Below, piece by piece: positions 45,826 to 57,853 of a stretch of DNA of 64,000 nt; the stretch's first letter is position 1, and the number at the start of each line of letters is the position of its first letter. Below the pieces are notes generated by a model. That model did not search any database and was not told the origin of the DNA. It was given only the letters and a program-made list of their open reading frames with translations. Where the stretch lies: NCBI GenBank assembly GCA_032719365.1, contig CM064873.1, forward strand, positions 7,040,501-7,104,500, in the 5' to 3' direction. This DNA comes from Prinsepia uniflora. Its lineage: Eukaryota > Streptophyta > Magnoliopsida > Rosales > Rosaceae. The translations under genes were made by a program, and so were the position numbers.

Positions 45826-48800
45826 TGTAATGACCCGTCCCGAATATCGGGATTGAATATTAATTAATTACGAATTAGAATGACTAATCGGGGATTAGTT
45901 GAGTGAAATCGGACGAAACGTGCAAAATGACCGTTTTGCCCCTAGCGTGGGCAAAATGTTGACTTTTAGTTCGGGCGGTCAAATGGACTTTGGCCGATGA
46001 CTGTGACGTAGTTCGGGACGTCACGAGTTCATAGACAGGTGGCACGTTCAATTCCGACATTCGTAGAGAAAGTTATGATGTTCGGAAGTTGAGGGGTATT
46101 TTGGTATTTTGGCATAGTAGGGGCCAAATGTTGACTTTTTGGCCGGGAAGTCCAACGGACGAGGGCCAAGGACCGTTACGTAGGTCTCGTCGATACGAAT
46201 CCAACGACAGGCGGCATGCCGAAATCGGAGATTCGACGACGAAGTTATGGTCACGGAATCGGGCTCGATTAACCGAACGAACCGGGAATAAAATAATATT
46301 TTAATAATGAACAGTACCCGGTGACTGAGCACACTTGGATGAGTGACAAGTGTCACTCATCCCTTAAAATCAGGCACAAAACATGGATCCATGATTTTGG
46401 GGGAGACCTAATTATTATGTTTTATTATATTAAATTAATTAATTAATCCTAATTTCCATTAATCTCCCATATTTTCTTCAACCGTGTACAACCCACAAAT
46501 CAGTTTTCTCCCAACCTCCAATTCTCTTCCATTTCTGAACCAAAGTGTGAGCATTTGAGAGTGAATTGAACTGGGAAAATCGAGGGATTAATTGAGAGCT
46601 GAGGACTGGGATTTCGGGTTTTAGAAAATTTGGAGGAAAAATCGAATTGGTCGATTTGAGCTGTGATGATCGAATTGGACATTGGAAATAGCTTCCTGAG
46701 GTTGAGACGAGTTGTTTCAAATCAAAAACGAGAGGAATTCATGCCCAATTAGCTCTGAACGGGTTTGGTAACAGTGGGAGATATCGAGCTTGAGTCGTGA
46801 TCAATGCGTGATCAAACGACGAAATTGAGGTGGGGAAACAATTCCTCATGGTCCATTGATGCTTCTGGGTTCGTCAATTGGGAGGAATCAGTGGCCAAGG
46901 TGGAAACTCCATGGTTGCACACTGTTCGGATGTTCGAGTTTGAGTCGTGAGGATTGAGCAATGATTTGATCCAATTGAGTTGGGGGAAAGGTTTACCTGT
47001 GATCAATGAAGCTTCCTGATGAATCAATTTGGGGAAATCTTGTGGAATTGAGGTAATTCGACTGATGAACAGTGGCCGGAGGTTCTTCGATTGTTCATCC
47101 TTGATCGTGAGGATTGAGGTAATGTTTCAAGTAATTAAGGTTACAGAACCCTAATTGAACTTATAACGAAACTAACTGGATGCTCAATTGATGAAAACAG
47201 TGTGGAATTGACTGAAAACCAGCCGGGTCTGATCGCGGGTTGAACGACCCGTTTACCAGACAAACGGGCTTGAACGACGACACTGTAGCTGGCGCGTGGG
47301 TTTCACGCGCAGCCACTCACGGCGGCGCGTGAGGGCGCGTCCGGCCTAGTCTCAAGGTGAGGTCAACATGACTTTTGATCCTCTCAGTGTAACGAACATT
47401 TTGACGTTGATTTCGGTGAAATCGGATATTGTTTCGATAATGTTCCGCGTATCCGAAGTTTTGTTTTACGAGTTAAATACGTATTTAAATTCCGGAAAAA
47501 TTGGGGAAAATTATATGATGTATTTTGAGATGTTAGTAACCCTCTATAATGATTTTGGGCAGGAGTTGTGATTTCCAGATTTTACGGAAAAACGTGCAGC
47601 TCGGAAACGAACCGTTTTGAACGGTGTGTGTGAGTGGACTTTTGGTTTTCTAACTGTGATGCATGCATATATGATTTAAAATGCTTTATTATATGATTTG
47701 ATATGCTTTGGCATGAGTGGTATTTCAATTCGGTGATTTCTCAGTTTTGTGAGTATTATATTATTATATTCTGGCGCGATTTTCGAGAAATCATGAAATT
47801 GGTTAAAAATGATATTGTGGGCGTGAGAACCCAAGTAAATAATGATTTTGACTCGGATTTGGAGTTACATGTGAATTTGATGATTTTTGGTATCCTCGTG
47901 ATTTTGTGATTATTTTAATCAGTCTTTCGGGCACGTTTTACGAGGAACGTGCAAATGATGTTTTGGGCTAAGCCCGGATTGAAAATGATGTTTTGACTCG
48001 GATTATGAGTCAGTGATTGATTTCATGGATTTACGTGATCGTGGCAACTCGGGTTTACGGTTGCACGGATTTACGTAATATTGATATTTTGGGCTTGAGA
48101 CCCAATGGAATTGTGATTTTGGTTGGAATTGTATTTCCATGTGATGACATGATGATATTGATGATTTTCGGATTTATAAAGTAAATCGGGACTTTGGTTA
48201 ACTTAGGGCTGAGACCCTGTATTGATATTTGATTTGGTTTTCAATGCAACTGTTTTTCACTGGTTTTAGTGATGGTGATATGTTGCGGATATTTAGGGCT
48301 TTTGGGAGAAAATATGTTTTTCCCCGGAGTGCACCCTGGAGATAACGCTCGCCTTCGGGATGGAAGTGTTTACCCCGAAGAGGTCACGTAGCACGATCTT
48401 TGTCTTGCAGCCCAGGGGAGGCTTGACTCAGATCAGATGTGCTGGATTATATGGATCGGTAAGTGATGTGTTCACTAGATCTGGATTGCCGGCTAGTGAT
48501 GTGTTCACAGCGGCGGATGCTCGGATTTTTGAGCGGTCCTTGAGCCTATTGATATGCACGCGTTGCAGGGATAAACGTGACTCTAAGCAACAGGATATGG
48601 AAATAAGTCCCGTGGTTTATGGAAAATGATTTTGAGGAAACCGTGGTTTAGCGGTTAAAATGATTTAAAGAAATTGTGAACTTTTTGAGATGTTAAACTG
48701 ATTTGGTGAACATGAGTTTTTGTGGACCATGGGAAAATATGTTTTGATTTTATCGGTCCACTGTTCATACTTGAATGATTTCATACTATTACTCATGTTT

Positions 48801-49089
48801 TACGATATGCATGCAAGTTTGTGAAAACTGGAGGGTAAAAATGTGTTTTGGTAGATGTATTTATCAAACTTTATTTTGTCCACTCACACCTTTTCTGTTT
48901 TGTTAACCCTTCAGGTCGTGGCGCGTTGATCGAGGCTATTCCAGAGGTGGAGGTATGTGCGGGCACAGGCGCAAAAATTCCCTTGTCTGGCAGGTACTGA
49001 AGGGTAGTTTCGGACTTTCAGTTGACTTGTAAATGACGGGAGCAGGACCGGGTACGGTTTTTGACGTCCAGTTGGGACGGGTCCTGTCA
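45826..49089 (+). mobile_element. LTR 3 of the array (3264 bp)
   Basis: It starts tgtaatgaccc and ends gtcctgtca, directly followed by the TSD cactg. It differs from LTR 1 at two positions seen by eye: 46751 (A versus G) and 48303 (T versus C). That is about 0.06%, which indicates a very recent insertion. Confidence 0.95.
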
Positions 49090-49599
49090 CACTGAGATTG
49101 CACACATGCATTCCCCTTGCCCATGTTCGTTCAAAGCAAACCCAAAACCCCATTTTTGTACAAACCACCCTCACCACCCCCCTAAAGCTAATCCAATCCT
49201 TGTGGCATGTGAGGGAAACAGAGAGAAGAGATTAAAAGGATGAAGGTGGTGGCAGGATCGTGGGCCGCCGTGCATGGCCACCGTGAAACCGTGAACGTAT
49301 GCAATTTCCATTCAAAAATTCCATTTCGAGTTTTAGGCGTTAGGGTTACTTTTGGGGGATTGGATAGTGTTCAATAGGGTGTTAGGAAGGTATAGATGAG
49401 TTTTTGGACTGAGGTGAAGGGCTGAACGACCCTGGGTGCAGTCGGGAAAATGGACCGTGAGGGGGGAGTTTTTCACAATTGGGTTTTACGTATTTTTCCT
49501 TAGATTTAATGATAGGAATAGATAGATAATGTTGAGACAAAGAGAATGGAATTGGAAGGAAATAAAAAAGAGGAAAAATGGAGAGGATATAGCCTTGGA

Positions 49600-49870
49600 T
49601 GTCAAGACCCAACCCTTCTCGGTCAGGACCCGACTCATCTAGCACGATATTATCTGCTTTGGGAATCCTTGCCCTTGCCCTCACGGTTTTGTTTTTGGGA
49701 GCTCACGGTACAACTTCCCAGGGGGTCACCAACCATGGAATTGCACCAGCCTCAACTCTTTTTAACTTTGGGGTTCCAATCCCCTCCAAAGCCACTTAAG
49801 TTCCCAAAAGGCCTCGCTAATTCGTCATTAAGTTTTAATTAATCTTGCTAATTCGGGACAGGTCATCACA
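49600..49870 (+). mobile_element. Small solo LTR (271 bp), TSD TTGGA
   Basis: It starts tgtcaagacccaaccc and ends gggacaggtcatcaca, flanked by ttgga at 49595-49599 and 49871-49875. It is a family with small LTRs (catctagcacgatattatct...gctttggg motif) distinct from the chromoviruses. There is no coding capacity. The same motif, reversed, makes up the odd 5' end of the chromovirus at 29259-29360. Confidence 0.8.
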
Positions 49871-51000
49871 TTGGACCGGTCACGCCGGTCTAGGTAGACC
49901 AGCTGTACAGGACCGAACTAGACCGGCTGGTTCGCTCAAGGTTGAAGACAACTGTGCAGGGCGCGTGAGCCACACGCGCAGCCCCTTTGGGCAGCGCGTG
50001 GCGGCGAGTAGAGGAGATTTTTTGGAAACTTCCTACATGTGAAATCATCTATTTGATGTAACGAACATTTTGGGACTGGTTTCGAGTCGATCGGACATCG
50101 TCTCGATATAGTTTGGGTTGTCCGAATATTTCAGAGCGCTTTTAAAAATAGTTAAAAATCCTGAAAAATTAGGGGGCTTTAGTGAGGGGTTAATTAAGTA
50201 GTTAGTAACCCTCTAAAGTGATTTGGATAGGTTTGGGAGCTCCGGAGATGGTGATTGACCCGGGAAGGCGTAAGATGCGCGTATCGAGTCGGCAATGCGG
50301 ACGGTCTGTGAGTGGACCTTTCTTTCGAACTTGATGCATGCATAAATGTTTTATAAGTGTTTTAATATGTGTTTTGTGATGCCATGAATGCATTTGTGTG
50401 TGTGTTTACTTATTGGCACCTATTTCAAGATTTTCGAGTTTTACACGTGCTTATACGCGCTTATGCTTTCGGTTTTAATGAAAGGGTTTTGAAAAGGTAA
50501 AACCGGGCATGAAACCCATTTGGTTTTGATTTTGACTCGGGCATGTGGCCCTATTGATGACCTACGGGTCTGAGTCGTGGTCGCGACGGGCGCTGTGTGC
50601 ACGGAGACGGACGACATGACGCTCGACCCCGGATTGGGGATGTGTTCCTTCCGGAGAGGTCACGATGTACGTCCCGTTATCGAGCAGCCACTTGAGGCTC
50701 GACTTCAGAGTGCTGACGTTATCGAGGATCGGTTGGCTACGTGTGCACCATGTTCTAGAGGGTGATCGCGGCAGTGATATGTTCACGACGACATAACAGG
50801 ATTGAGAGCGGTCCTGAACTGATGGTTGCACGCATCGCTATGAACGGAATCGTGACTGACCCTGAGGTTTCGGGCTTGATGCCCAATTGATTATGAGTTT
50901 GGGCTTGGTGCTCAGTTACTTTGTGAAATCGGGCTAGAGGCCCCGTTGAGTCTTACGTTCGTGCTAAAAGCCCAGTTGACTTGTGGTATCGGGCGTGAGT

Positions 51001-53799
51001 TGTAACGACCCGTCCCGAATATCGGGATTTAATGATATTTAATTATGATTTACTAATCTGGGATTAGTTGAGTGTTTTTGGACGAATTGTGCAAATGACC
51101 GTTTTGCCCCTGGGCGTGGGATGGTCAAATGGACTTTGACCGATGACCGTGACGTAGTTCGGGACGTCACGAGTTCATAAACAGGTGGCACGTTCATTTC
51201 CGACATTCGTGGTGGAAGTTATGATGTACGGAAGTTCAAGGGCGTTTTCGTAATTTGAACGTAATAGGGGGAAATGTTGACTTTTTGATCGGGAGGTCCG
51301 ATGGCCAAGGACCGAGGACCGTTAGGAAGGTCTCAATACCCTGAGTCCGTAGACAGGCAGCACGCATCAATCGGAGTCCGTATGACCGAGTTACGGGTCA
51401 GGATGTGTGAGGGGCATTTTGGTAATTTTCTGCACAAGGGCAGAATTGTAATTTCACACGGGGGGCACTGTTTCATTGAACATCCGTGAAGGTGGAATGT
51501 TTGTGCGATCGATCCCATGGTTGTTTATCAATTTAAGGACTGAATTGGGACAGTGTGGGGTGTGATTGCACATGTATTGTGCTGGCAATCGATCACAAGA
51601 ACGTGGGCACCATTTTATTGTGTTTTCGGGTCAGTGCAGGGGATCTTTACACAGTGGATTGAGGACGGTTTTGGGTGCTTTTGAGGACTGATTTGGATTG
51701 TTAGAATTGAGAGTGAGTCGAGAGGGTCACTCTGTGATTGAGAATGAAAGGAATGAGTGTAATTGATGCTGGATTTCTCTGAAAAACCCGAAACTGGTTT
51801 TTGAGAAATTCAAATTCGAACTTCTAGTTTTAGGCCAGCCCAAGCCTAATTGATGATGGATTGAGCTTTCTGGAACCTCAACGAGTCGAACCAGATCAAA
51901 TGGGGCAAGCTTTGGGGCTCCTAGGGCCGTGGACGGACGAGGTGGATGGCCGGAAAACTCAAGCTTGAGTCGTGATGATTGAGGTAATGTCGTGTTCAAT
52001 TAATCATGCGAATTGGTTCGTATTAATCCTAGTATACTTCCTATGAAGTTAATTTGGGAATGGACTTGAGTTGGGTGAATTACTAAGGACGACCCGTTTT
52101 TGCTGTTCGGGCTTGGATTGGTTGATTTAATCCCTGTCGATGTTGATTCTTGACACAGAACTGAAATTGATTGGATATTGTTTGTTTTGGGATCAAGAAC
52201 GGATGGAATCAGAGTCGAATTGATGGTTATCTGGCCGGGTCAGATCGCGGGTAATCAGACCCGTTTACCAGTCATTCGGGTGAAGATGGTGACTGTAGTA
52301 GTCACTGTAGCAGGTGCGTGGCTTTCACGCGCAGCCACTCACGGCGGCGCATGAAGGAGCGTGGGCACGAATCTCGAGGTGAGGTCAACATGACTTTTGT
52401 CCTATACAATGTAACGAACATTTTGGCGTTGGTTTCGTGTCGTTCGGATCCCGTTTCGATATTGTTCGGGATGTCCGAAGGTTTTAAATCCAGTTTAAAA
52501 ATACATAAAAATTCGGGAAAATTACGGGACTTGAATAGGATGTTAATGATGAGGTTAGTGATCCTATAATGTGATTTGGACGGGATTGGGAGTCCCGGTG
52601 ATAGTGGTGAGGCCCAGGAAGGCCTATGGCACGCGTATCGAGGCGCTCGGTTAAACAGTCTGTGAGTGGACATTGGTTTTATAAATTCGATGCATGCATA
52701 ACTGTTTCATGATTGTTATAATTGTGATTAAATGATTTATTTTGGATATCGGTGAATTTAAATGATTTCATGCATTTCGAGGTGATTTACGTGTTTGCAC
52801 GAAAATCGAGGTTTTCTGGATTTGCACCGATTTCCATAAATGTGGTTGGATATGATTTCATGAAACGGTTACGGATTTGTTAAAATGAATCGGGTCAGGG
52901 GCCCAGTTGACTTATGAAATCGGGCCAGGGGCCCAGTTGATTTATATATGTGATTTCGGGTCGGGGACCCTAAAATGGAATTGAATAAACGATTTCGGAT
53001 TTGAATCAACTATTTGGACTTATGACGGTTTTATGGAAATTCGGGACAGGGCCCTTGTGATATTTTGGAAATGAATAATAAAATGTGTTCCATAAAACCA
53101 TCTCGATATGAGGATATATATATCCTGGTCTCCTCCAAGTGTCGGGGACACTGGAGAAGTCACGGTGCATTGCCTGCGAGGGCTCATTGTACGGAGCTAC
53201 CGGACCGTATAGTGATCCAGGAGCAGGATTGCTGGACGTCATGGACGTCAGACATCGGGGATGTCAGAGATATGGACCCGGTGAGACCCCGGGCAGCACG
53301 CGTTGCTTAATACCGTGAGATATGACGTCTGGACGTCAAGCGTCTAGGACGCTAGGCATCGGGGATGCCGGAGATGGAAAAATAATAAATGAACATTACT
53401 GGATTTATGAAATAACTCTTGGATTGACTTTTGGGATTTGAAACTATGCTTTGGTTTCCGGGCTAAGGCCCTAATGGTTATTTCTAAATAAATATGTGAA
53501 AATTGGTTTTGGTGCATGCATATGCTTTTACTGGGGGGCATAAATGTCTTATAAATGTTTTAAACAGACTTGTTTATTTTCGTCCACTCACAGCTTTTGT
53601 TTTTAATGCCCTTCAGGTTGATTCCGGATTCGACTGCAGTAGAGACTGGGATATCATACACCTCCTCCATCGATCCTTACGCACTATGGAAGCCCGGTTG
53701 GGCAATGGCAACAGGTTATCCCTTGTTTGACACCTCTTGTCAGACGGGAGCATGACACATTCCATGGTAATCCCGGGGGGATTGGGATGGGTCGTGTCA
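51001..53799 (+). mobile_element. Gypsy solo LTR (2799 bp), TSD TGAGT
   Basis: It starts tgtaacgacccgtcccgaat and ends gggatgggtcgtgtca. The TSD tgagt is perfect (50996-51000 and 53800-53804). It carries the family landmarks: CG-rich block (about 52312-52370), atgtaacgaacattttggcg (52409) and cactcacagctttt (53585). No PBS or internal region follows. Confidence 0.93.
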
Positions 53800-54045
53800 T
53801 GAGTCCCGTTTATGATTTTTCATACTAGTATTTATATACCCTTCTTATGAGCGTATTGATCTCTTCCATACGTCGTTGATCCTGGAGTGTCACGATCCAC
53901 TACCTGGAATGAGTGACTCCAAGAAGGATCACATTCTAGGAGTGATGAGATATGGTGTAGTCTCTGATTGGGTCCGCAGACCGTCCTCCAGACGTCGTAG
54001 ATCCTGGATTTTGGACGATTCCTCCCAGACGTCGTAGATCCTGGG

Positions 54046-54781
54046 TAGGCTTCACCATTTGGCCCAAAAGCCCATGGGCTTACGGGGGTCCGATAAGCCC
54101 GATGGACAAAAGCCCGGCCCGACCCGCTATGGGCCGTGGGCCAGCCCGGCTCGAGAGTTAGCGGGCTGGGCTTGGGCTTATGGTGTTCAAACCCGATAGG
54201 CCCGAGCCCGATAAAGCCCGATAAGCCCAGCCTGACCCGCCCATAATAAACCCGGCCCATAAACCCGAAAATATAAAATATTTATTATTTAAAAATTAAT
54301 ACTCAACCCATTCTTAATACTAATATTTCAACCCAAACCCAAATCTCAGCCCCAAGTCCACCTAATTTATTTTAAAAAACTCAATACTCAATACCCAATA
54401 CAAACCCTAACCACTCATCCACCTACTTAATAAGCCCAACGTTTTTGGACCCTTGAGTATTTTATTTTAACGAGACCACATTTTTGCGCCCTTGTGTATT
54501 TTTTTCATTATTAATATTCTTTTGTAATTTTAAAATTTGAGACATAATTTATTGCAAAAACCCATGTAAGCCCGATCCAAGTGGGCTTAATAGGCCCGAC
54601 CCAAAAAGCCCGATATAACCCGGCCCGATAAAAGCTCGTGGGCTCTTTTTTATGTCATTAAGCCCGCCCGGCCCGGCCTGCAAATTTAAAAATTATTTAA
54701 TAAGCCTGGCCTGGCTCGGCCCGGCCCAAGCCCAAAAAATTTGGGCCGAGCAAGCCCGGCCCGGCCCAATGCAGAAGCCTA
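54046..54781. mobile_element. hAT-like non-autonomous element (736 bp), TSD ATCCTGGG
   Basis: The terminal inverted repeats are taggcttcaccatttggcc (left) and ggcccaatgcagaagccta (right), about 16 of 19 positions. The 8-bp TSD atcctggg is perfect (54038-54045 and 54782-54789), as expected for hAT elements. The interior is non-coding and full of gcccggccc/gggccgggc palindromes around an AT-rich core. Movement would need a transposase supplied from elsewhere. Confidence 0.88.
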
Positions 54782-54881
54782 ATCCTGGGGGTAGACTTGG
54801 AGTGAGACACCGAGTAGTGTGCACACTTAGAGATTTATCGTGACGAGTTATTGATTGGACACATGAGGTGTCGAGGATTGG

Positions 54882-54882
54882 T

Positions 54883-54919
<37 letters not shown>

Positions 54920-54922
54920 GTG
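54882..54922. repeat. AT dinucleotide microsatellite
   Basis: A tatata run interrupted once by catata, inside the layer-2 LTR. Confidence 0.8.
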
Positions 54923-56513
54923 GATGAGTTTTCACTGAGATGATTTTGAGTTGAGACCCACGTGTAACGGATTTGGGCTGAGACCCTGTGTTTCATGATT
55001 TGAAAGAGACTCGTTCTGGGTTCCTTATTTTGGATTTTGGGCCAAGGCCCCGTGTTCTGTGTTTGAGAAATGGTTTTCGAATGCATGCATATGTTTTTAG
55101 TGAAAGGCATAAAGGTCTTTTTGATGAAATTTTTTTATAAAATATTTGTTTTGTCCACTCACAGTTTTTCGTGTTTTGAATGCCCTTCAGGTTGATCTCG
55201 GATGCGGGCTGTAGTAGAGACAATACATCACACTCCTACTGCAGATTCTGGAGCTCTCTGATAGTCCCGGTTGGGCTAAGGACAGAATTATCCTCGGTTT
55301 GACACTTTGTGTCAGACAGGAGCAGACGCGTCCCACGTTAATCCCTGGGGATTTGGGACGGGTCCTGTCAAGAATGGGGTTGTAGGCGTCGTTGCCATTC
55401 ATCGATCGGGAAGGTAATTTCGAGTTATTGTTTTAGGTTTCTGGGTTGGTAGATCGATTGGAAATGGTTAGACGAAAGTTTAGGATCAAACGAGATTGAA
55501 AAAGGTAGATAAATAAGGGAAAACCGGTTGTTACGGTTCACTGGTTCATTCGAACTGAGAATAACTAGATAACCGGTTTGAACCGGATTCGTCTGGAGGT
55601 TGAAGACGACTGTTCACTAACGTGTGGGTTTCAAGCGCAGTGACTTTGGGCGGTGTATGAGGGCGCGTGGGCTTGTATTCCGAGGCACAATCAACATGTA
55701 ATTTTACCCTTTCGATGGATAAGTTTCGAGTCCATCGGACACCGTTTCGGGACAGTTTTGAGTGTCTGAAAGTTTAGGGTTTATTTTAAATACGTTTAAA
55801 AATACCAAAAAATTAGGGGATTCAATGTTTACCTATTTGAAGTAGTTAGTGACCTTTGAGTGTGATTTGGACGGGTCCGGATGTTCCGGTGAGGGTGATT
55901 TAGCCTCGGAAGGCTTACGGCACGCATATCGAGGCATCAACTTAGGAAGGTCTGTGAGTGGACCTTGTTTTCTAAACTGTGATGCATGCATAACTGTTTT
56001 ATATGTTTTATATATGTGATTTCTATGATGATGATTGTGGTATGGGTGATTTACATATTTGCACGTATTTCGAGGTGATTTCCATATTTGTACGTATTTT
56101 GAGATTTATGATTTTATACTGTATTTCTACGTGATTTTGGTTTTAATAATGGTTCAATGGTATGATTTTAGATTTGGAAATATGGAACCGGGTTTGAGAC
56201 CTATTTGATTTATGAACCCTCAGACTCGGAGTCCATTTGATTTAATAAGGCATCGGACCGGGGGCCCAGTTGGTTTGCATGATCGAGTTAGAGGCCAAGT
56301 TGGTTATGATATCGGGTATGAGTCTCATTTTTGGTTTATAAATGTGGTTTTGGGTTTGGAGAACTTAAACGGATTTGGATTTGAGAAATCGGATTTCTGG
56401 ATTTACGATGGTTTTATGGAAATCACAGGCATAAACCCATTTGAACGGTTTGAGATGATTTATGAAATATTTTCCATATACCATATTTATATCTAGGGAT
56501 TGTCTCTTCCAGT

Positions 56514-57083
56514 TAAGGGTGGCAATTTTTGACACGACCCTATACACGACTCGAAACCCACACGAAATTTATGCGGGTCAACCCGCACGATTAAAATTTC
56601 GGGTCATTTTCGGGTCAACCCGTTATGATCCGTTTATTAAACGGGTGGGTTTCGGGTCAACCTGTTAACCCGTTTAATAACCTGTTAACCCGTTTAATAA
56701 ATGGGTAGATTTCGGGTTAACAGGTTAACCCGTATATTGGCTTATATATTGACCCATTTAATAAACGTGTCATTACTAACCCATATATCTACCCATTTAC
56801 TACCTAAATATCTATTAAATTTTATAATTTAAATAGGTTAAACATGTTAAACGGGTTAAACGGGTCAAATGGGTCATAGGTTAATTGGGTTTTGAGTATG
56901 ACCTGTTTATTAAATGGGTTAAACGGGTTAAACGGGTTACACGGGTCATTAACAGGTCGGGTTCGGGTTTGACATTCTTGACACGATTATTAAACGGGTC
57001 GGATTCGGGTTGGGCATAAATAGGTAAAACAGAATTCATGACACGACACGAACCCGACACGACACGACCCATTGCCACCCCTA
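56514..57083. mobile_element. hAT-like non-autonomous element (570 bp), TSD CTTCCAGT
   Basis: The ends are taagggtggcaat (left) and attgccacccccta-like attgccacccta with one extra c (right), followed by a perfect 8-bp TSD cttccagt (56506-56513 and 57084-57091). The interior consists of acgggt/acccgt and gacacgac palindromic repeats without coding capacity. It belongs to a widespread plant hAT MITE type with ggggtggcaat ends. Confidence 0.88.
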
Positions 57084-57853
57084 CTTCCAGTCGTCTGGGA
57101 CACTAGAGTAGTTACGGCGCATTGCCTTCGAGGGGTCACTACACGGAGCGACCAGACCGTATAGTGAGTCGGGAGGAGGATTGCTAGACGTCTGAGACGT
57201 CTAACATCTGAGATGTCAGAGATTGACTCGGGTTGAGACCCCGAATAGCAAGCGTAGCTTGGACCGTGACATGATGTCTGGAACGTCAGGCGTCTAGGAC
57301 GCTAGGCATCTGGGATGTCGAGGATTGGTATATAACGGTGTTGGATTAGATTGTGATTTATGGATTTACTGGATTATGTATTTGGATTTCAGACTTATTG
57401 GATTTATGAAATGGTATTTCAGTGTTGGTGGTTTTGGGAAGTGGCCCACATGATTGGATTTACAGTTTTGGGCTGAATCCCCACATACTTGGATTTATAG
57501 TTTTGGGCTAAGGCCCTAATGATTTAATTAAAGTAAATGGTCTGATTATTGGTTTTCGAATGCATGCATACTTTTTAGTGAAGGACATAAATGTCTTCTT
57601 ATGAAATGTGTTTTTATTAAACTATTGATTTTTCATCCATTCACAGCTTTTAATAGTTTTAATGCCCTTTAGGTTGATCACGAATGCGGGCTGTAGCAGA
57701 GACCAGGTCATCGCACTCCTCCACCGATCCTGGCACGCTCTAGGAGCCCCCAACGGGCTAAGGTTTGAGTTATCCCTTGTCAGACATTTAGTGTCAGACG
57801 GGAGCATGGCACATCCCTCGTTAATCCCGGGGGATTTGGGATGGGTTGTGTCA

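Larger units (their letters stand above)
32599..49089 (+). mobile_element. Three-LTR tandem non-autonomous retroelement (LTR-int-LTR-int-LTR), TSD CACTG
   Basis: A 16,491-bp unit bounded by the perfect duplication cactg (32594-32598 and 49090-49094). It consists of LTR (32599-35862), internal (35863-39211), LTR (39212-42475), internal (42476-45825) and LTR (45826-49089). Each LTR is 3264 bp; the internal regions are 3349 and 3350 bp. Copies are almost identical; by eye I found only five differing positions in the whole array. Each internal region has a PBS and a polypurine tract but no gag or pol, so this is a large non-coding derivative (LARD-like) that must borrow proteins from a chromovirus. 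The structure implies recent insertion of a single element followed by unequal crossover between LTRs. Confidence 0.93.
32220..55370 (+). mobile_element. Solo LTR (layer 2), TSD AGAAT, split by four later insertions
   Basis: It starts tgtaacgacctgtccc (32220) and ends gggacgggtcctgtca (55370). The TSD agaat is perfect (32215-32219 and 55371-55375) although the two halves are now 23 kb apart. Own sequence: 32220-32598, 49095-49599, 49876-51000, 53805-54045 and 54790-55370. Nested inside are the three-LTR array (32599-49089), a small solo LTR (49600-49870), a gypsy solo LTR (51001-53799) and a hAT-like element (54046-54781). Family landmarks atgtaacgaacattttggg (50056) and the CG-rich block (about 49955-50010) appear in the right order once the insertions are removed. 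Confidence 0.9.
31512..57853 (+). mobile_element. Outermost old gypsy LTR (layer 1 of the nest)
   Basis: It starts tgtaacgacccgtcctgaatatcg (31512), is broken at 32219, resumes at 55376, and ends gggatgggttgtgtca (57853). Without insertions it is about 2.6 kb: 31512-32219, 55376-56513 and 57092-57853. The putative TSDs are cggta (31507-31511) and tggtg (57854-57858), three of five matching, with both differences transitions, as expected for the oldest layer. No PBS follows, so it is probably a solo LTR. It hosts the solo LTR 32220-55370 and a hAT-like element at 56514-57083. Confidence 0.75.

Noticed and set aside
32599..49089. Two independent adjacent insertions instead of one tandem element
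   Set aside because: There is only one TSD pair at the outer ends, no duplication at inner junctions, and the LTR-internal junctions are exact (polypurine tract to LTR to PBS).
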